DNA from: Lachnospiraceae bacterium UBA3820
Lineage (GTDB): Bacteria; Bacillota; Clostridia; Lachnospirales; Lachnospiraceae
Length of the DNA stretch: 15,235 bases
Reading direction: 5' to 3'
Assembly (NCBI GenBank): GCA_002369325.1
Contig: DFDU01000107.1
Coordinates: 1 to 15,235, forward strand
Of this stretch, positions 1-6,940 are shown one piece after another. Position 1 is the first letter of the stretch. Every line of letters starts with the position of its first letter. The position numbers and the translations under genes are program-made. The notes under the pieces are model-generated. The model was given only the letters and a program-made list of their open reading frames with translations. It did no database searches and was not told the DNA's origin.

Positions 1-318
1 AAAAACATAATCTGTAGAAATATGAATAATCTTGGCACCGACCTGCCTTGCGGCAATACTTAAATTTTTCGGCCCTATTGCGTTAATTTTATAAGCAAGC
101 TCCTTCTGAGTTTCACAAAGATCAACATTTGTATGTGCAGCACAATTAATAATTACATCAGGAGTGTTTTCCTTAACGAATCGTACAACCTTTTCAATGT
201 CCGTTATGTCAAGATCACCGACATCCGTGTTAAGCAATTCAACATCATCATTTTTATACTCCTGATTTACAGCTTTACCGAGCTGACCGTTACAGCCGGT
301 CACCAATATCTTTTTCAT
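1..318 (-). CDS. rfbD: dTDP-4-dehydrorhamnose reductase, N-terminal part (cut by window edge)
   Basis: RmlD/RfbD reduces dTDP-4-keto-L-rhamnose to dTDP-L-rhamnose with NAD(P)H, the last step of rhamnose donor synthesis for cell-surface polysaccharide. The 106 visible codons encode an NAD-binding Rossmann start: MKKILVTGCNGQLGK with the GxxGxxG fingerprint at residues 8-14, then the family landmarks DVIINCAAHTNVD near residues 54-66 and ISTDYVF at the window edge. The STDYVF element carries the catalytic Thr/Ser region, while the downstream YxxxK lies outside the window. The start is ATG at 316-318 with GGAGGAG just upstream (about 321-329). It follows the sugar transferase gene by 32 bases, so it is probably the third gene of the glmM operon. 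The family call is firm. The exact dTDP-rhamnose role rather than a related SDR is inferred from the N-terminal motifs and the neighbours. Confidence 0.9.
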   Translation of the reverse strand, partial: MKKILVTGCNGQLGKAVNQEYKNDDVELLNTDVGDLDITDIEKVVRFVKENTPDVIINCAAHTNVDLCETQKELAYKINAIGPKNLSIAARQVGAKIIHISTDYVF

Positions 319-350
319 TATACTCCTCCAAACAAATCAATGTATTTTAA

Positions 351-1865
351 TTATGCCCTGACTTTTTTATGATCTTCATGAGCTCTTTGTTCTTTTTTTT
401 CTTTTGCTTTCTCATTTTGGATTTCTTCTTTAAGCTCTTCTTTTTTTTCTTCCGTAGCAAGCTCTTCCTCAATGACATCGCACTTTATAGCTTCATCTTC
501 ACTATATTCATTAAATACAAGTTCCTCATCATCCTTAAATGCATCCGTGCTGTCTCGCTTCAAAAGTACAATAAATGTCTGAAACAAAAGCTTAATATCA
601 AGCCACATACTGTATTCTTCAATATACATCAAATCCAGCATAAGCTTGTCCTTGGGTGATGTATTATATTTTCCCGCTATCTGTGCATGTCCGGTTATTC
701 CGGCCTTAACTCTTAATCTGTATTCAAATGCCGGAAGAATATCAGTGTAGTTAAATATATTGGCAAGCATCTCAGGTCTTGGTCCCACGACGCTCATATC
801 ACCCTTTAATACATTATAAAACTGAGGAATCTCATCTATCCTGTATTTTCGAAGGATACGTCCGACCCTGGTTACTCTCTCATCATCCTCGATAACGGAA
901 TAATTTTCAACATCTTCCCTCATTGTTCTCAGCTTATATATTGAAAATATCTTACCGTTCCTTGTTGCTCTGTTTTGTTTAAATATAATACTTCCGTGAT
1001 CTTCAATCTTTATACTGATAGCCGCTATAAGCAAAAGCGGTGATGTAATAATAAGTGCTATAACAGAAATAATAATATCCTCAATACGCTTAAGTGCCCT
1101 TTGTTCAAGCGTGAGTCCTTTTGAATAGTTTCCGTACATTGAAACATCATCCAATAAGATATGATGTGAGTTTTTTTCAACAACATCATGCATATCAGGA
1201 TTGAAATATACATTTTTCATATTCTGATAACAAAATTCTATTATCTCTGTTCTTTCCTTTGTAGGAACATCATATATAAAAATAGTTTCGTTTTCGCTTA
1301 TATATTTTTTTAATTCCTTATCTCTGTAATCGGCGATAACATTGATTTTGTACTGGAGCTTGTATTTTCTGATTCCTCGAATAACCTCATTTAAGCTTCT
1401 TTGTGATGAAGTTATCACAACACATTTTTCCGGATCATAAATGCAAAAGTAAAGCTTGTTTCCACCATATGCAAAAATCCAAATTACAATATACTGAAGA
1501 ACAAGTACCGGAAAAAGCAATAACGGTTCTTCAACAACAAAGGATTTGTTATTTGTCGCATTTGTGTTCATGATAGATAACATAAACAAGGTTATGATAT
1601 CCGTAAAAATACATGCCAGAAACAAAGAATGAACTATAGGTCTGCTCTTTCTTTTACCTATATCATATCTACCATATATATTTGCAAACATATATGAAAC
1701 AACCACATAGGTTGCAATTGTTACAGCCGATGTTCTGGACAAATTAAGCAACTGCCAGTTTGATTTCGAATACAAACCGTAAAAAATCCAAAACAGTGTA
1801 AAATATAATGCTGTTTTAATCACAAATATTATGGTTGTCTCCAGTTTTCTAAGTTTTCTTTTCAT
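351..1865 (-). CDS. Polyprenyl-phosphate sugar-1-phosphate transferase (bacterial sugar transferase, WbaP/EpsE-like)
   Basis: This is an integral membrane enzyme expected to move a sugar-1-phosphate from a nucleotide sugar to undecaprenyl phosphate, starting a capsule, exopolysaccharide or wall-glycan repeat unit. The 504-residue protein has four N-terminal hydrophobic segments (about 11-33, 46-65, 79-99, 115-134), a soluble central domain (about 145-240) like the CoA-binding-like region of this family, a fifth hydrophobic segment (262-285), and the catalytic sugar transferase domain with KLRTM (311-315), RIDEIPQ (342-348, the Asp-Glu pair) and GDMSVVGPRPE (355-365). The C-terminal tail (about 450-504) is unusually long, very rich in Glu and Lys, and likely disordered or coiled. 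The start ATG overlaps the glmM stop by one base (TAATG), so translation is probably coupled. The sugar specificity cannot be read from the sequence. Confidence 0.9.
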   Translation of the reverse strand: MKRKLRKLETTIIFVIKTALYFTLFWIFYGLYSKSNWQLLNLSRTSAVTIATYVVVSYMFANIYGRYDIGKRKSRPIVHSLFLACIFTDIITLFMLSIMNTNATNNKSFVVEEPLLLFPVLVLQYIVIWIFAYGGNKLYFCIYDPEKCVVITSSQRSLNEVIRGIRKYKLQYKINVIADYRDKELKKYISENETIFIYDVPTKERTEIIEFCYQNMKNVYFNPDMHDVVEKNSHHILLDDVSMYGNYSKGLTLEQRALKRIEDIIISVIALIITSPLLLIAAISIKIEDHGSIIFKQNRATRNGKIFSIYKLRTMREDVENYSVIEDDERVTRVGRILRKYRIDEIPQFYNVLKGDMSVVGPRPEMLANIFNYTDILPAFEYRLRVKAGITGHAQIAGKYNTSPKDKLMLDLMYIEEYSMWLDIKLLFQTFIVLLKRDSTDAFKDDEELVFNEYSEDEAIKCDVIEEELATEEKKEELKEEIQNEKAKEKKEQRAHEDHKKVRA

Positions 1866-3220
1866 TATTGCTCGTAGCCTTTTTCCTTAATTACATTTGC
1901 AACTTTGTACGCATACTCATTGCATAACTCATCTGTTTCCGCCTCTACCATAACACGTATAAGCGGCTCTGTTCCACTTTCTCTAAGAAGAATTCTTCCG
2001 TTATCCCCAAGCTTCTCTTCTACTTCCTTAACAGCAGCAAGAACGTCCTTATCCGAAGTAACCTCCGGCTTACTCTTTACTCTGATATTTACCAAAAGCT
2101 GAGGATATATTTTAAGACCTCTTGAAAGTTCAGACATCTTACATTTATTTTCAACCATTACTTCCATGAGCTTAAGAGATGTAAGTACACCGTCACCGGT
2201 TCTTGCATTCTTTGCAAATATTATATGTCCGCTTTGTTCCCCGCCGAGCATATAACCCTTTTCCATCATACACTCATATACATACTTATCTCCTACAGCT
2301 GTTTTTTCGTAATTGATTCCTTCTGCGTCAAATGCTTTATAAAGTCCCAAATTAGACATTACGGTCGTTACAACGGTATTTCCTGCAAGATTACCCTTAT
2401 CTCTTAAATACTTTCCGCAAATGTAAAGTATATGATCACCGTCAACAAGGTCACCGTTTTCATCTACCGCAAGACATCTGTCCGCATCTCCGTCATAAGC
2501 AAAACCCACATCAAGCCCGTTTTCTTTAACAAATTTTTGAAGATTTTCAATATGAGTCGAACCGCAATTATCATTAATATTTATACCGTCAGGTTCGTTA
2601 CTTATTACATAGGTCTTTGCACCCAAAGCATCAAATACAGCCTTTGCAATGGTTGAAGCTGCTCCGTTTGAGCAATCAAGACCTACTTTAATATTTTTAA
2701 AAGCCCTTGTAGGAAGGGTCATAAGATAACCGATATATCTGTTTCTTCCCATGGAATAGTCGGTTGTTCTACCTATTTTTTCTTTTGTCGCCAAAGGGAT
2801 TTCCGGTATTTCACCATCAATATATTTTTCTATTTCCTCTTCAACAGCCGCATCAATTTTAGCTCCGCGTGAATTAATAAGCTTAATTCCATTATCGTAA
2901 AACGGATTATGACTTGCTGAAATCATGATACCGCAGTCAAATTCATCCGAACGGACAATATAGGAAACACTCGGTGTAGGAGTTACATGCATAAGATATA
3001 CATCTGCCCCGCTTGCCGTAAGTCCTGCAACCAAAGAATATTCGAACATATAACTGGAACGTCTAGTATCCTTGCCAATAACGATCCTTGCCCTGTCCTC
3101 TCCCTTTTTATCTTTGCCAAAATAATATCCAAGGTATCTTCCAACCTTAAATGCATGTTCAACAGTCAAATCAATATTTGCTTCTCCCCTGAAGCCGTCA
3201 GTCCCGAAATACTTACCCAT
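1865..3220 (-). CDS. glmM: Phosphoglucosamine mutase GlmM
   Basis: GlmM converts glucosamine-6-phosphate to glucosamine-1-phosphate in the cytoplasm, feeding UDP-GlcNAc for peptidoglycan and other wall glycans. The 451-residue protein has the usual family length and all key blocks: FGTDGFRG near the start (5-12), the phosphoserine loop ISASHNP (100-106, active Ser103), the metal loop DGDADR (243-248), the sugar-binding GGEQSGH (326-332) and the phosphate-binding RESGTEPLIR (413-422). I chose ATG at 3218-3220 because GAAAGGAG lies just upstream (about 3233-3240) and the protein begins with the conserved MGKYFGTDG. A longer in-frame reading to 3334 would start inside the preceding terminator and upstream of the apparent promoter. 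It is the first gene of an envelope operon with the sugar transferase and rmlD. Confidence 0.95.
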   Translation of the reverse strand: MGKYFGTDGFRGEANIDLTVEHAFKVGRYLGYYFGKDKKGEDRARIVIGKDTRRSSYMFEYSLVAGLTASGADVYLMHVTPTPSVSYIVRSDEFDCGIMISASHNPFYDNGIKLINSRGAKIDAAVEEEIEKYIDGEIPEIPLATKEKIGRTTDYSMGRNRYIGYLMTLPTRAFKNIKVGLDCSNGAASTIAKAVFDALGAKTYVISNEPDGININDNCGSTHIENLQKFVKENGLDVGFAYDGDADRCLAVDENGDLVDGDHILYICGKYLRDKGNLAGNTVVTTVMSNLGLYKAFDAEGINYEKTAVGDKYVYECMMEKGYMLGGEQSGHIIFAKNARTGDGVLTSLKLMEVMVENKCKMSELSRGLKIYPQLLVNIRVKSKPEVTSDKDVLAAVKEVEEKLGDNGRILLRESGTEPLIRVMVEAETDELCNEYAYKVANVIKEKGYEQ

Positions 3221-3259
3221 ATTAGCAAAGAACTCCTTTCGACATAAAAAATCATAATA

Positions 3260-3288
3260 ATTATACGCTAAAATTTTCCAAAAGTAAA
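3260..3288 (-). promoter_or_regulatory. SigA-type promoter of the glmM operon
   Basis: On the minus strand, TTTACT (3288-3283) is followed after 17 bases by a perfect TATAAT (3265-3260). This predicts a transcript start near 3253 and a leader of about 33 bases before the glmM ATG. The -35 box lies in the T-rich tail of the upstream gene's terminator. Seen from sequence only. Confidence 0.7.
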
Positions 3289-3331
3289 GAAAAAGCCCAT
3301 TAATGACATTATATGTTATTAATGGAGCTTT
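3285..3331 (-). terminator. Rho-independent terminator closing the queD-lipid kinase operon
   Basis: Starting 7 bases after the lipid kinase stop codon, the minus strand forms a stem of about 18 base pairs (3331-3313 with 3309-3292; one single-base bulge and one G-U pair) with a 3-base loop, ending in GGGCTTTTTCTTT. The stem plus T-tract is a classic intrinsic terminator. It separates the preQ0 operon from glmM. Confidence 0.88.
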
Positions 3332-3337
3332 CATACA

Positions 3338-4369
3338 CTATTTATCCCAGCCGTCTTCAAAATCATCACCGTAGTCGGCAAAGGAGCTCTCATCCGAATC
3401 ATCCGGTATTCCGTCATTATCCATATCATCCTCAGGATAAAATTCTTCAATCGCCTCCTCAAGGTAATACTCTCCGTCAAGGCAGATTTTCAACGCTTTC
3501 TGATGATTGATTATTTCTACCTCTTTATGTGCACCACCGAATTCTCCGTCAAGTGTCCACTTGATTTCATCGTCCGATTTAACCACTACCTTTGAAGCCT
3601 TGGTCATATAAATCAATGGATTATCATCCTTTATGTTATTGGTAAGTACCTGAGTAAGAAGTCTTTGAACATCTGAAACCTTTTCCGGTTTTTTAACAAA
3701 AAGGCAATCAAATTTTCCATCATCCAGAACTACATGTTTAGTGCCCCTTAATTTGAAGCCTCCGACAGACAATGAATTTGTTACCATACCAAATATAAAT
3801 TCGCCTGAAATAGTTTCCTTATCAAATTCAACACTCAAATTATATACTTTAATATTTGCAAGATCTCTCAGACCTTCAACAAGATAAGCCGAATGCCCCA
3901 TAACCTTTTTAAGTGACTGGTTAGTGCTGTAGGAAACCTCGGTAAAAACTCCAAACGATGCAATATAAATAAAATATTTGTCTGCAAATTGTCCGACATC
4001 CAAAAATCTCGGTGTTCCGTTTACTATATCCTTTGCTGCTTTAACCTTATTACTCGGTATATCCACTGTTCTTGCAAAATCATTGGTCGAGCCGCATGGA
4101 ATATATCCAAGCGGAATTTTCTTCTCGCCCATAAGCATATATCCGCTTACGGTATTTTCAAGTGTTCCGTCTCCTCCGGCACATACGATCAAATCATAAT
4201 CTGCACCATCAGCCACAACCTTTCTTTCGGCATCGGTCGGACCGGTAGTAGGATAAGTTACAACCTCATATCCGGCCTCGGAAAATACCATAATTATTTC
4301 AAACAAAGAATCCTTTATAGCTGTTTTACCAGCATTGGGATTAATTATGAACAGAAGTCTTTTTTTCAA
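3338..4369 (-). CDS. YegS/BmrU/DAGK-family lipid kinase with acidic C-terminal tail
   Basis: Proteins of this family phosphorylate diacylglycerol or related lipids with ATP at the inner membrane face, recycling diacylglycerol in Gram-positives. The 343-residue protein shows the family start (IINPNAGK, 8-15), the nucleotide-binding GGDGT (65-69), GYIPCGSTNDFAR (88-100) and the C-terminal LDGE (273-276) that supplies catalytic acids. The start codon is TTG (4369-4367) with a strong GGAGG at 4380-4376, and the gene overlaps the queC end by 29 bases, so the two are probably translationally coupled. The last about 35 residues are strikingly acidic and include D315-M-D-N-D-G-I-P-D-D-S-D326, the pattern of thrombospondin type 3 calcium-binding repeats. 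That tail is not part of the usual fold. The true lipid substrate is unknown. Confidence 0.88.
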   Translation of the reverse strand: MKKRLLFIINPNAGKTAIKDSLFEIIMVFSEAGYEVVTYPTTGPTDAERKVVADGADYDLIVCAGGDGTLENTVSGYMLMGEKKIPLGYIPCGSTNDFARTVDIPSNKVKAAKDIVNGTPRFLDVGQFADKYFIYIASFGVFTEVSYSTNQSLKKVMGHSAYLVEGLRDLANIKVYNLSVEFDKETISGEFIFGMVTNSLSVGGFKLRGTKHVVLDDGKFDCLFVKKPEKVSDVQRLLTQVLTNNIKDDNPLIYMTKASKVVVKSDDEIKWTLDGEFGGAHKEVEIINHQKALKICLDGEYYLEEAIEEFYPEDDMDNDGIPDDSDESSFADYGDDFEDGWDK

Positions 4370-5015
4370 GATATGCCTCCAATCCCCTCTTACGAAGCTT
4401 ACAAGCCGGGCAATTACCGCAACCGTCTCCCATTATACCGTTATAACATGTAAGAGTCTTATTTCTTACAAGTTCAAAACCTCCGAGTTTATCAGCAATC
4501 TCCCAGGTTTCTTCCTTGTCTATCCACATAAGCGGTGTAATAATATTAAAATCAAATTCCATAGCAAGATTAAGCGTAACATTCATGGACTTGATAAAAA
4601 CATCCCTGCAATCCGGATAGCCCGAAAAATCACTCTGCGATACACCTGTTATTATATCACTTACTTTTCTTTGTTTAGCAAAAATTGACGCAAAAAGAAT
4701 AAAAACCATATTTCTTCCATCGACAAAGGAATTAGGCGGAGTTCCGTCATCAGGTGCGGATGTATCAACATCTATATCAGTCCTTGTAAGTGAATTTGGA
4801 GCTAATTGATTAAGTAAATCCATATCAAGTATATGATGCTCCACATCAAGCTCTTTACATATTTCCGTAGCGCAATCAAGCTCCTTTTTATGTCTTTGAT
4901 TATAATCAAACGATACTGCATATACCTTTTTATAGTTTTTCTTTGCCCATAATAGGCATGTTGTACTGTCCTGTCCTCCGCTGAAAATAACAACTGCTTC
5001 ATCCTTATTTCTCAT
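4341..5015 (-). CDS. queC: 7-cyano-7-deazaguanine (preQ0) synthase QueC
   Basis: QueC converts 7-carboxy-7-deazaguanine to preQ0 with ATP and ammonia, the last step of preQ0 formation. The 224-residue protein has the ATP-pyrophosphatase P-loop FSGGQDSTT at 11-19, RNMVF at 101-105, and a C-terminal zinc site of four cysteines (C190, C199, C202, C205; the CGNCPACKLR block). The start is ATG at 5013-5015 with AAAGGA about 8 bases upstream. It lies 51 bases after folE, and its 3' end overlaps the lipid kinase start. Fourth gene of the preQ0 operon. Confidence 0.95.
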   Translation of the reverse strand: MRNKDEAVVIFSGGQDSTTCLLWAKKNYKKVYAVSFDYNQRHKKELDCATEICKELDVEHHILDMDLLNQLAPNSLTRTDIDVDTSAPDDGTPPNSFVDGRNMVFILFASIFAKQRKVSDIITGVSQSDFSGYPDCRDVFIKSMNVTLNLAMEFDFNIITPLMWIDKEETWEIADKLGGFELVRNKTLTCYNGIMGDGCGNCPACKLRKRGLEAYLEKKTSVHN

Positions 5016-5066
5016 ATCTTTATCCTTTCACATAACGACCAATATTAATCTACAGTCAATTGAAAT

Positions 5067-5645
5067 TTATTTTAAAAGCAACATAAGCCTGTTTTGCAAT
5101 GCTGCATCGGTAAGGAATTGTCCGCTGAAGGTCGTGGTAATTGTTTTGGAGCTTCTGTTTTTGATTCCTCTTGCAGTCATGCAGCTGTGACAGCCCTCTA
5201 TAATAACGGCTACATCCTCCGAACCCGTTACTTTTTTCATTATATATGCAATATCGGTTCCGATTCTTTCCTGAAGCTGAAGTCTTCTTGCAACCATATC
5301 GGCGATTCTTGCTATCTTACTTAATCCAAGCACCTTATCCTTGGGAATATAAGCAACGGAAACATTCATATCATACATAAGCGCCATATGATGCTCGCAA
5401 TAGCTGAATACCTCAATGTCCTTAACAAAAACCATTTCCTTACAATCACTTTCGGGCTTTTCAAAGTATTTGGCAAACATGTCGGCTATTTCATCATTGG
5501 TATAATTCATACCTTCGAAAACCTCTTCATACATGCGTGCAACCCTGTCCGGAGTTTCCTTCAATCCCTCTCTATCCGGGTCATCACCCAACGCTTTTAT
5601 TATACCCTTTATATGTTCTCTTATAGCATCCTTGTCAATTGCCAT
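5067..5645 (-). CDS. folE: GTP cyclohydrolase I FolE
   Basis: FolE opens the GTP imidazole ring to give 7,8-dihydroneopterin triphosphate, the shared precursor of folate and 7-deazaguanines. The 192-residue protein has the expected length and zinc site: CEHH (C83, H86) and GCHSC (C155 as third ligand), with the conserved TARGI (157-161) after it. The start ATG at 5643-5645 has GAAAGGAG upstream and lies one base after the queE stop, so the genes are probably coupled. Because it sits between queE and queC with no folate gene nearby, its main job here is inferred to be supplying QueD with substrate. It could also serve folate synthesis. Confidence 0.95.
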   Translation of the reverse strand: MAIDKDAIREHIKGIIKALGDDPDREGLKETPDRVARMYEEVFEGMNYTNDEIADMFAKYFEKPESDCKEMVFVKDIEVFSYCEHHMALMYDMNVSVAYIPKDKVLGLSKIARIADMVARRLQLQERIGTDIAYIMKKVTGSEDVAVIIEGCHSCMTARGIKNRSSKTITTTFSGQFLTDAALQNRLMLLLK

Positions 5646-5646
5646 T

Positions 5647-6315
5647 TTATACTCCTTTCTTATCTGGGCTCCAGATATATTTATGTATCTGAAGCTGAAG
5701 CCTGACTGAATTCATTTTATGCTCTATCATATAATTTACAATTTCTTCATTGCTAATCCTTCCGAACGAAGAACTAATATATACCTGAAGCCTTTCATCA
5801 AGCTTATATCTATTTATTATCTCTCTTGTTTTTTCCAAATCCTTAATATCCGAAACAACAAATTTCACTGTATCAATATTTCTTAATAGATTATAATTTT
5901 CAAGAAACATTTTATCTTCCATACCGCTTCCCGGAAGCTTATAATCAACGGTAAATGTAACATTATTACCTATGTTTATGAAATCTGTCAAGTCCACCGC
6001 TCCGTTTGTTTCTATCTCCGTTCTAAGCGTTATATCCTTTGATAAAAGCGTTATCAATCTTTTTATGTCAGGCTGCAAAAGAGGTTCTCCACCCGTAAGT
6101 GTAACATTTCTTACTCCGGTATCCTTTATATATTCATATATTTCTTCTTCGCTCAAAATGACAAATGGCGTTTTTTCTTCGTTTGCCCATCTGGTATCAC
6201 AATAGGAGCAATTTAAATTACAACCTGCAAATCTTATAAAGCATGCCAGTTCACCTGCACATCGTGCCTCTCCGTTAATACTGACAAACTTCTCAACAAC
6301 CCTATATCTACCCAT
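5647..6315 (-). CDS. queE: 7-carboxy-7-deazaguanine synthase QueE (radical SAM)
   Basis: QueE rearranges 6-carboxy-5,6,7,8-tetrahydropterin to 7-carboxy-7-deazaguanine using a [4Fe-4S] cluster, S-adenosylmethionine and Mg2+. The 222-residue protein carries the cluster motif GCNLNCSYCDT with CxxxCxxC cysteines C32, C36 and C39, the SAM-binding TGGEPLLQ (74-81) and the C-terminal QLQIHKYIW element seen in this enzyme group. The start ATG at 6313-6315 has AAGGAAA upstream. It lies 27 bases after queD and one base before folE. Confidence 0.94.
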   Translation of the reverse strand: MGRYRVVEKFVSINGEARCAGELACFIRFAGCNLNCSYCDTRWANEEKTPFVILSEEEIYEYIKDTGVRNVTLTGGEPLLQPDIKRLITLLSKDITLRTEIETNGAVDLTDFINIGNNVTFTVDYKLPGSGMEDKMFLENYNLLRNIDTVKFVVSDIKDLEKTREIINRYKLDERLQVYISSSFGRISNEEIVNYMIEHKMNSVRLQLQIHKYIWSPDKKGV

Positions 6316-6342
6316 AACAGTTTTCCTTTTTTATAATATTTC

Positions 6343-6765
6343 TCAGTCAGCTCTGTAGCTTGCACAATTTTTTCTTGTTTCATATACGGTAGACTCAATT
6401 ACCCTATATCCCTTGCCACTCATAAGTTCGTAAAAGTATTTTGCAAGGTTTTCGGCAGTAGGTCTTATATTCAACTCAACTATTCTGAAATCTTCTTCCT
6501 TAAGGGCTTCCATTGTTTTTTCCTTAAGACTGCCCTTTTCAATTATAAGGCTGTGATCAAGTTCATCCGTAAGTTCTCTCAAATCCTTCTTTAATTGTGA
6601 AAAATCAACTATCATTCCTCTTGTCTGCTCATCTTCATTAAGTATATCACTTCCGACAATTATCTCGACACTCCAATGATGTCCGTGAATATTGGAGCAT
6701 TTTCCGTTATAGCCTTTAAGAAAATGAGCGCTGTCAAAGCCCGATGCGGTTTTTAAAGTATACAT
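6343..6765 (-). CDS. queD: 6-carboxy-5,6,7,8-tetrahydropterin synthase QueD
   Basis: QueD turns dihydroneopterin triphosphate into 6-carboxytetrahydropterin, the second step of 7-deazaguanine synthesis. The 140-residue protein shows the zinc ligands H14 (DSAHFL) and H27/H29 (IHGHHW), catalytic Cys23 four residues before the HGH, the LDHS pair D70-H71, and RPTAENLA (101-108) plus E129 near the end, as expected for the PTPS fold. The start is ATG at 6763-6765 with a strong GGAGGT (6775-6770) only 4 bases away. It is the first gene of the operon, behind a riboswitch-controlled terminator. Confidence 0.95.
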   Translation of the reverse strand: MYTLKTASGFDSAHFLKGYNGKCSNIHGHHWSVEIIVGSDILNEDEQTRGMIVDFSQLKKDLRELTDELDHSLIIEKGSLKEKTMEALKEEDFRIVELNIRPTAENLAKYFYELMSGKGYRVIESTVYETRKNCASYRAD

Positions 6766-6820
6766 GCTTACCTCCGATTAAAATTATCATATATTAATTC
6801 CAAACTTCATCATTATAAGA

Positions 6821-6856
6821 AACAAAAATACCATAGGAATCCCAAGACTCCTATGG
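6821..6856 (-). terminator. Riboswitch expression-platform terminator before queD
   Basis: On the minus strand CCATAGGA (6856-6849) pairs with TCCTATGG (6838-6831), an 8-base-pair stem with a 10-base loop, followed by TATTTTTGTTT. The T-tract makes it an intrinsic terminator placed between the aptamer and queD. It also lies downstream of thrC and could stop read-through from there. The loop region AGTCTTGG (6849-6842) can pair instead with the aptamer 3' edge, giving an antiterminator. Confidence 0.78.
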
Positions 6857-6876
6857 CACATATCCATCAGTTTTTA

Positions 6877-6920
6877 GTCCTGGTTTTTTTTATAGACAGG
6901 ATGGTACAAACGAACTGTCT
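6877..6920 (-). ncRNA. PreQ1 class I riboswitch aptamer in the queD operon leader
   Basis: The minus strand reads AGACAG (6920-6915), a 15-base loop beginning TTC and ending in C, then CTGTCT (6899-6894), which gives a 6-base-pair P1. The A-rich tail ATAAAAAAAACCAGGA (6893-6878) follows. This matches the preQ1-I layout of the B. subtilis queC leader: P1, TTC after its 5' strand, a C just before its 3' strand to pair the ligand, and an A-rich tail folding back into the loop. The P2 pseudoknot pairing is less clear than P1. The genes downstream make preQ0, as expected for feedback control. A promoter just upstream is uncertain: GATAAT at 6932-6927 would give a start at about 6920, but it has no good -35 box. 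Confidence 0.8.
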
Positions 6921-6940
6921 TATCAAATTATCTTTTATTA

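Noticed and set aside
369..659. Plus-strand open frame rich in Phe opposite the sugar transferase tail
   Set aside because: It is the complement of the Glu/Lys-rich tail, with no ribosome site and low-complexity composition.
3221..3334. Longer glmM reading frame beginning at the ATG at 3334
   Set aside because: The extra 38 residues are not part of the family, the start lies in the upstream terminator and before the TATAAT promoter, and the good ribosome site precedes the ATG at 3218-3220.
5016..5066. Internal promoter before queC (TTGACT at 5059-5054, minus strand)
   Set aside because: The -35-like box is good, but no -10 box is found at 16-18 bases; TTATGT is the nearest and too weak.
6343..6765. 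QueD as a eukaryote-type 6-pyruvoyltetrahydropterin synthase
   Set aside because: Length, motif set and position beside queE, folE and queC fit QueD; no biopterin pathway gene is present.
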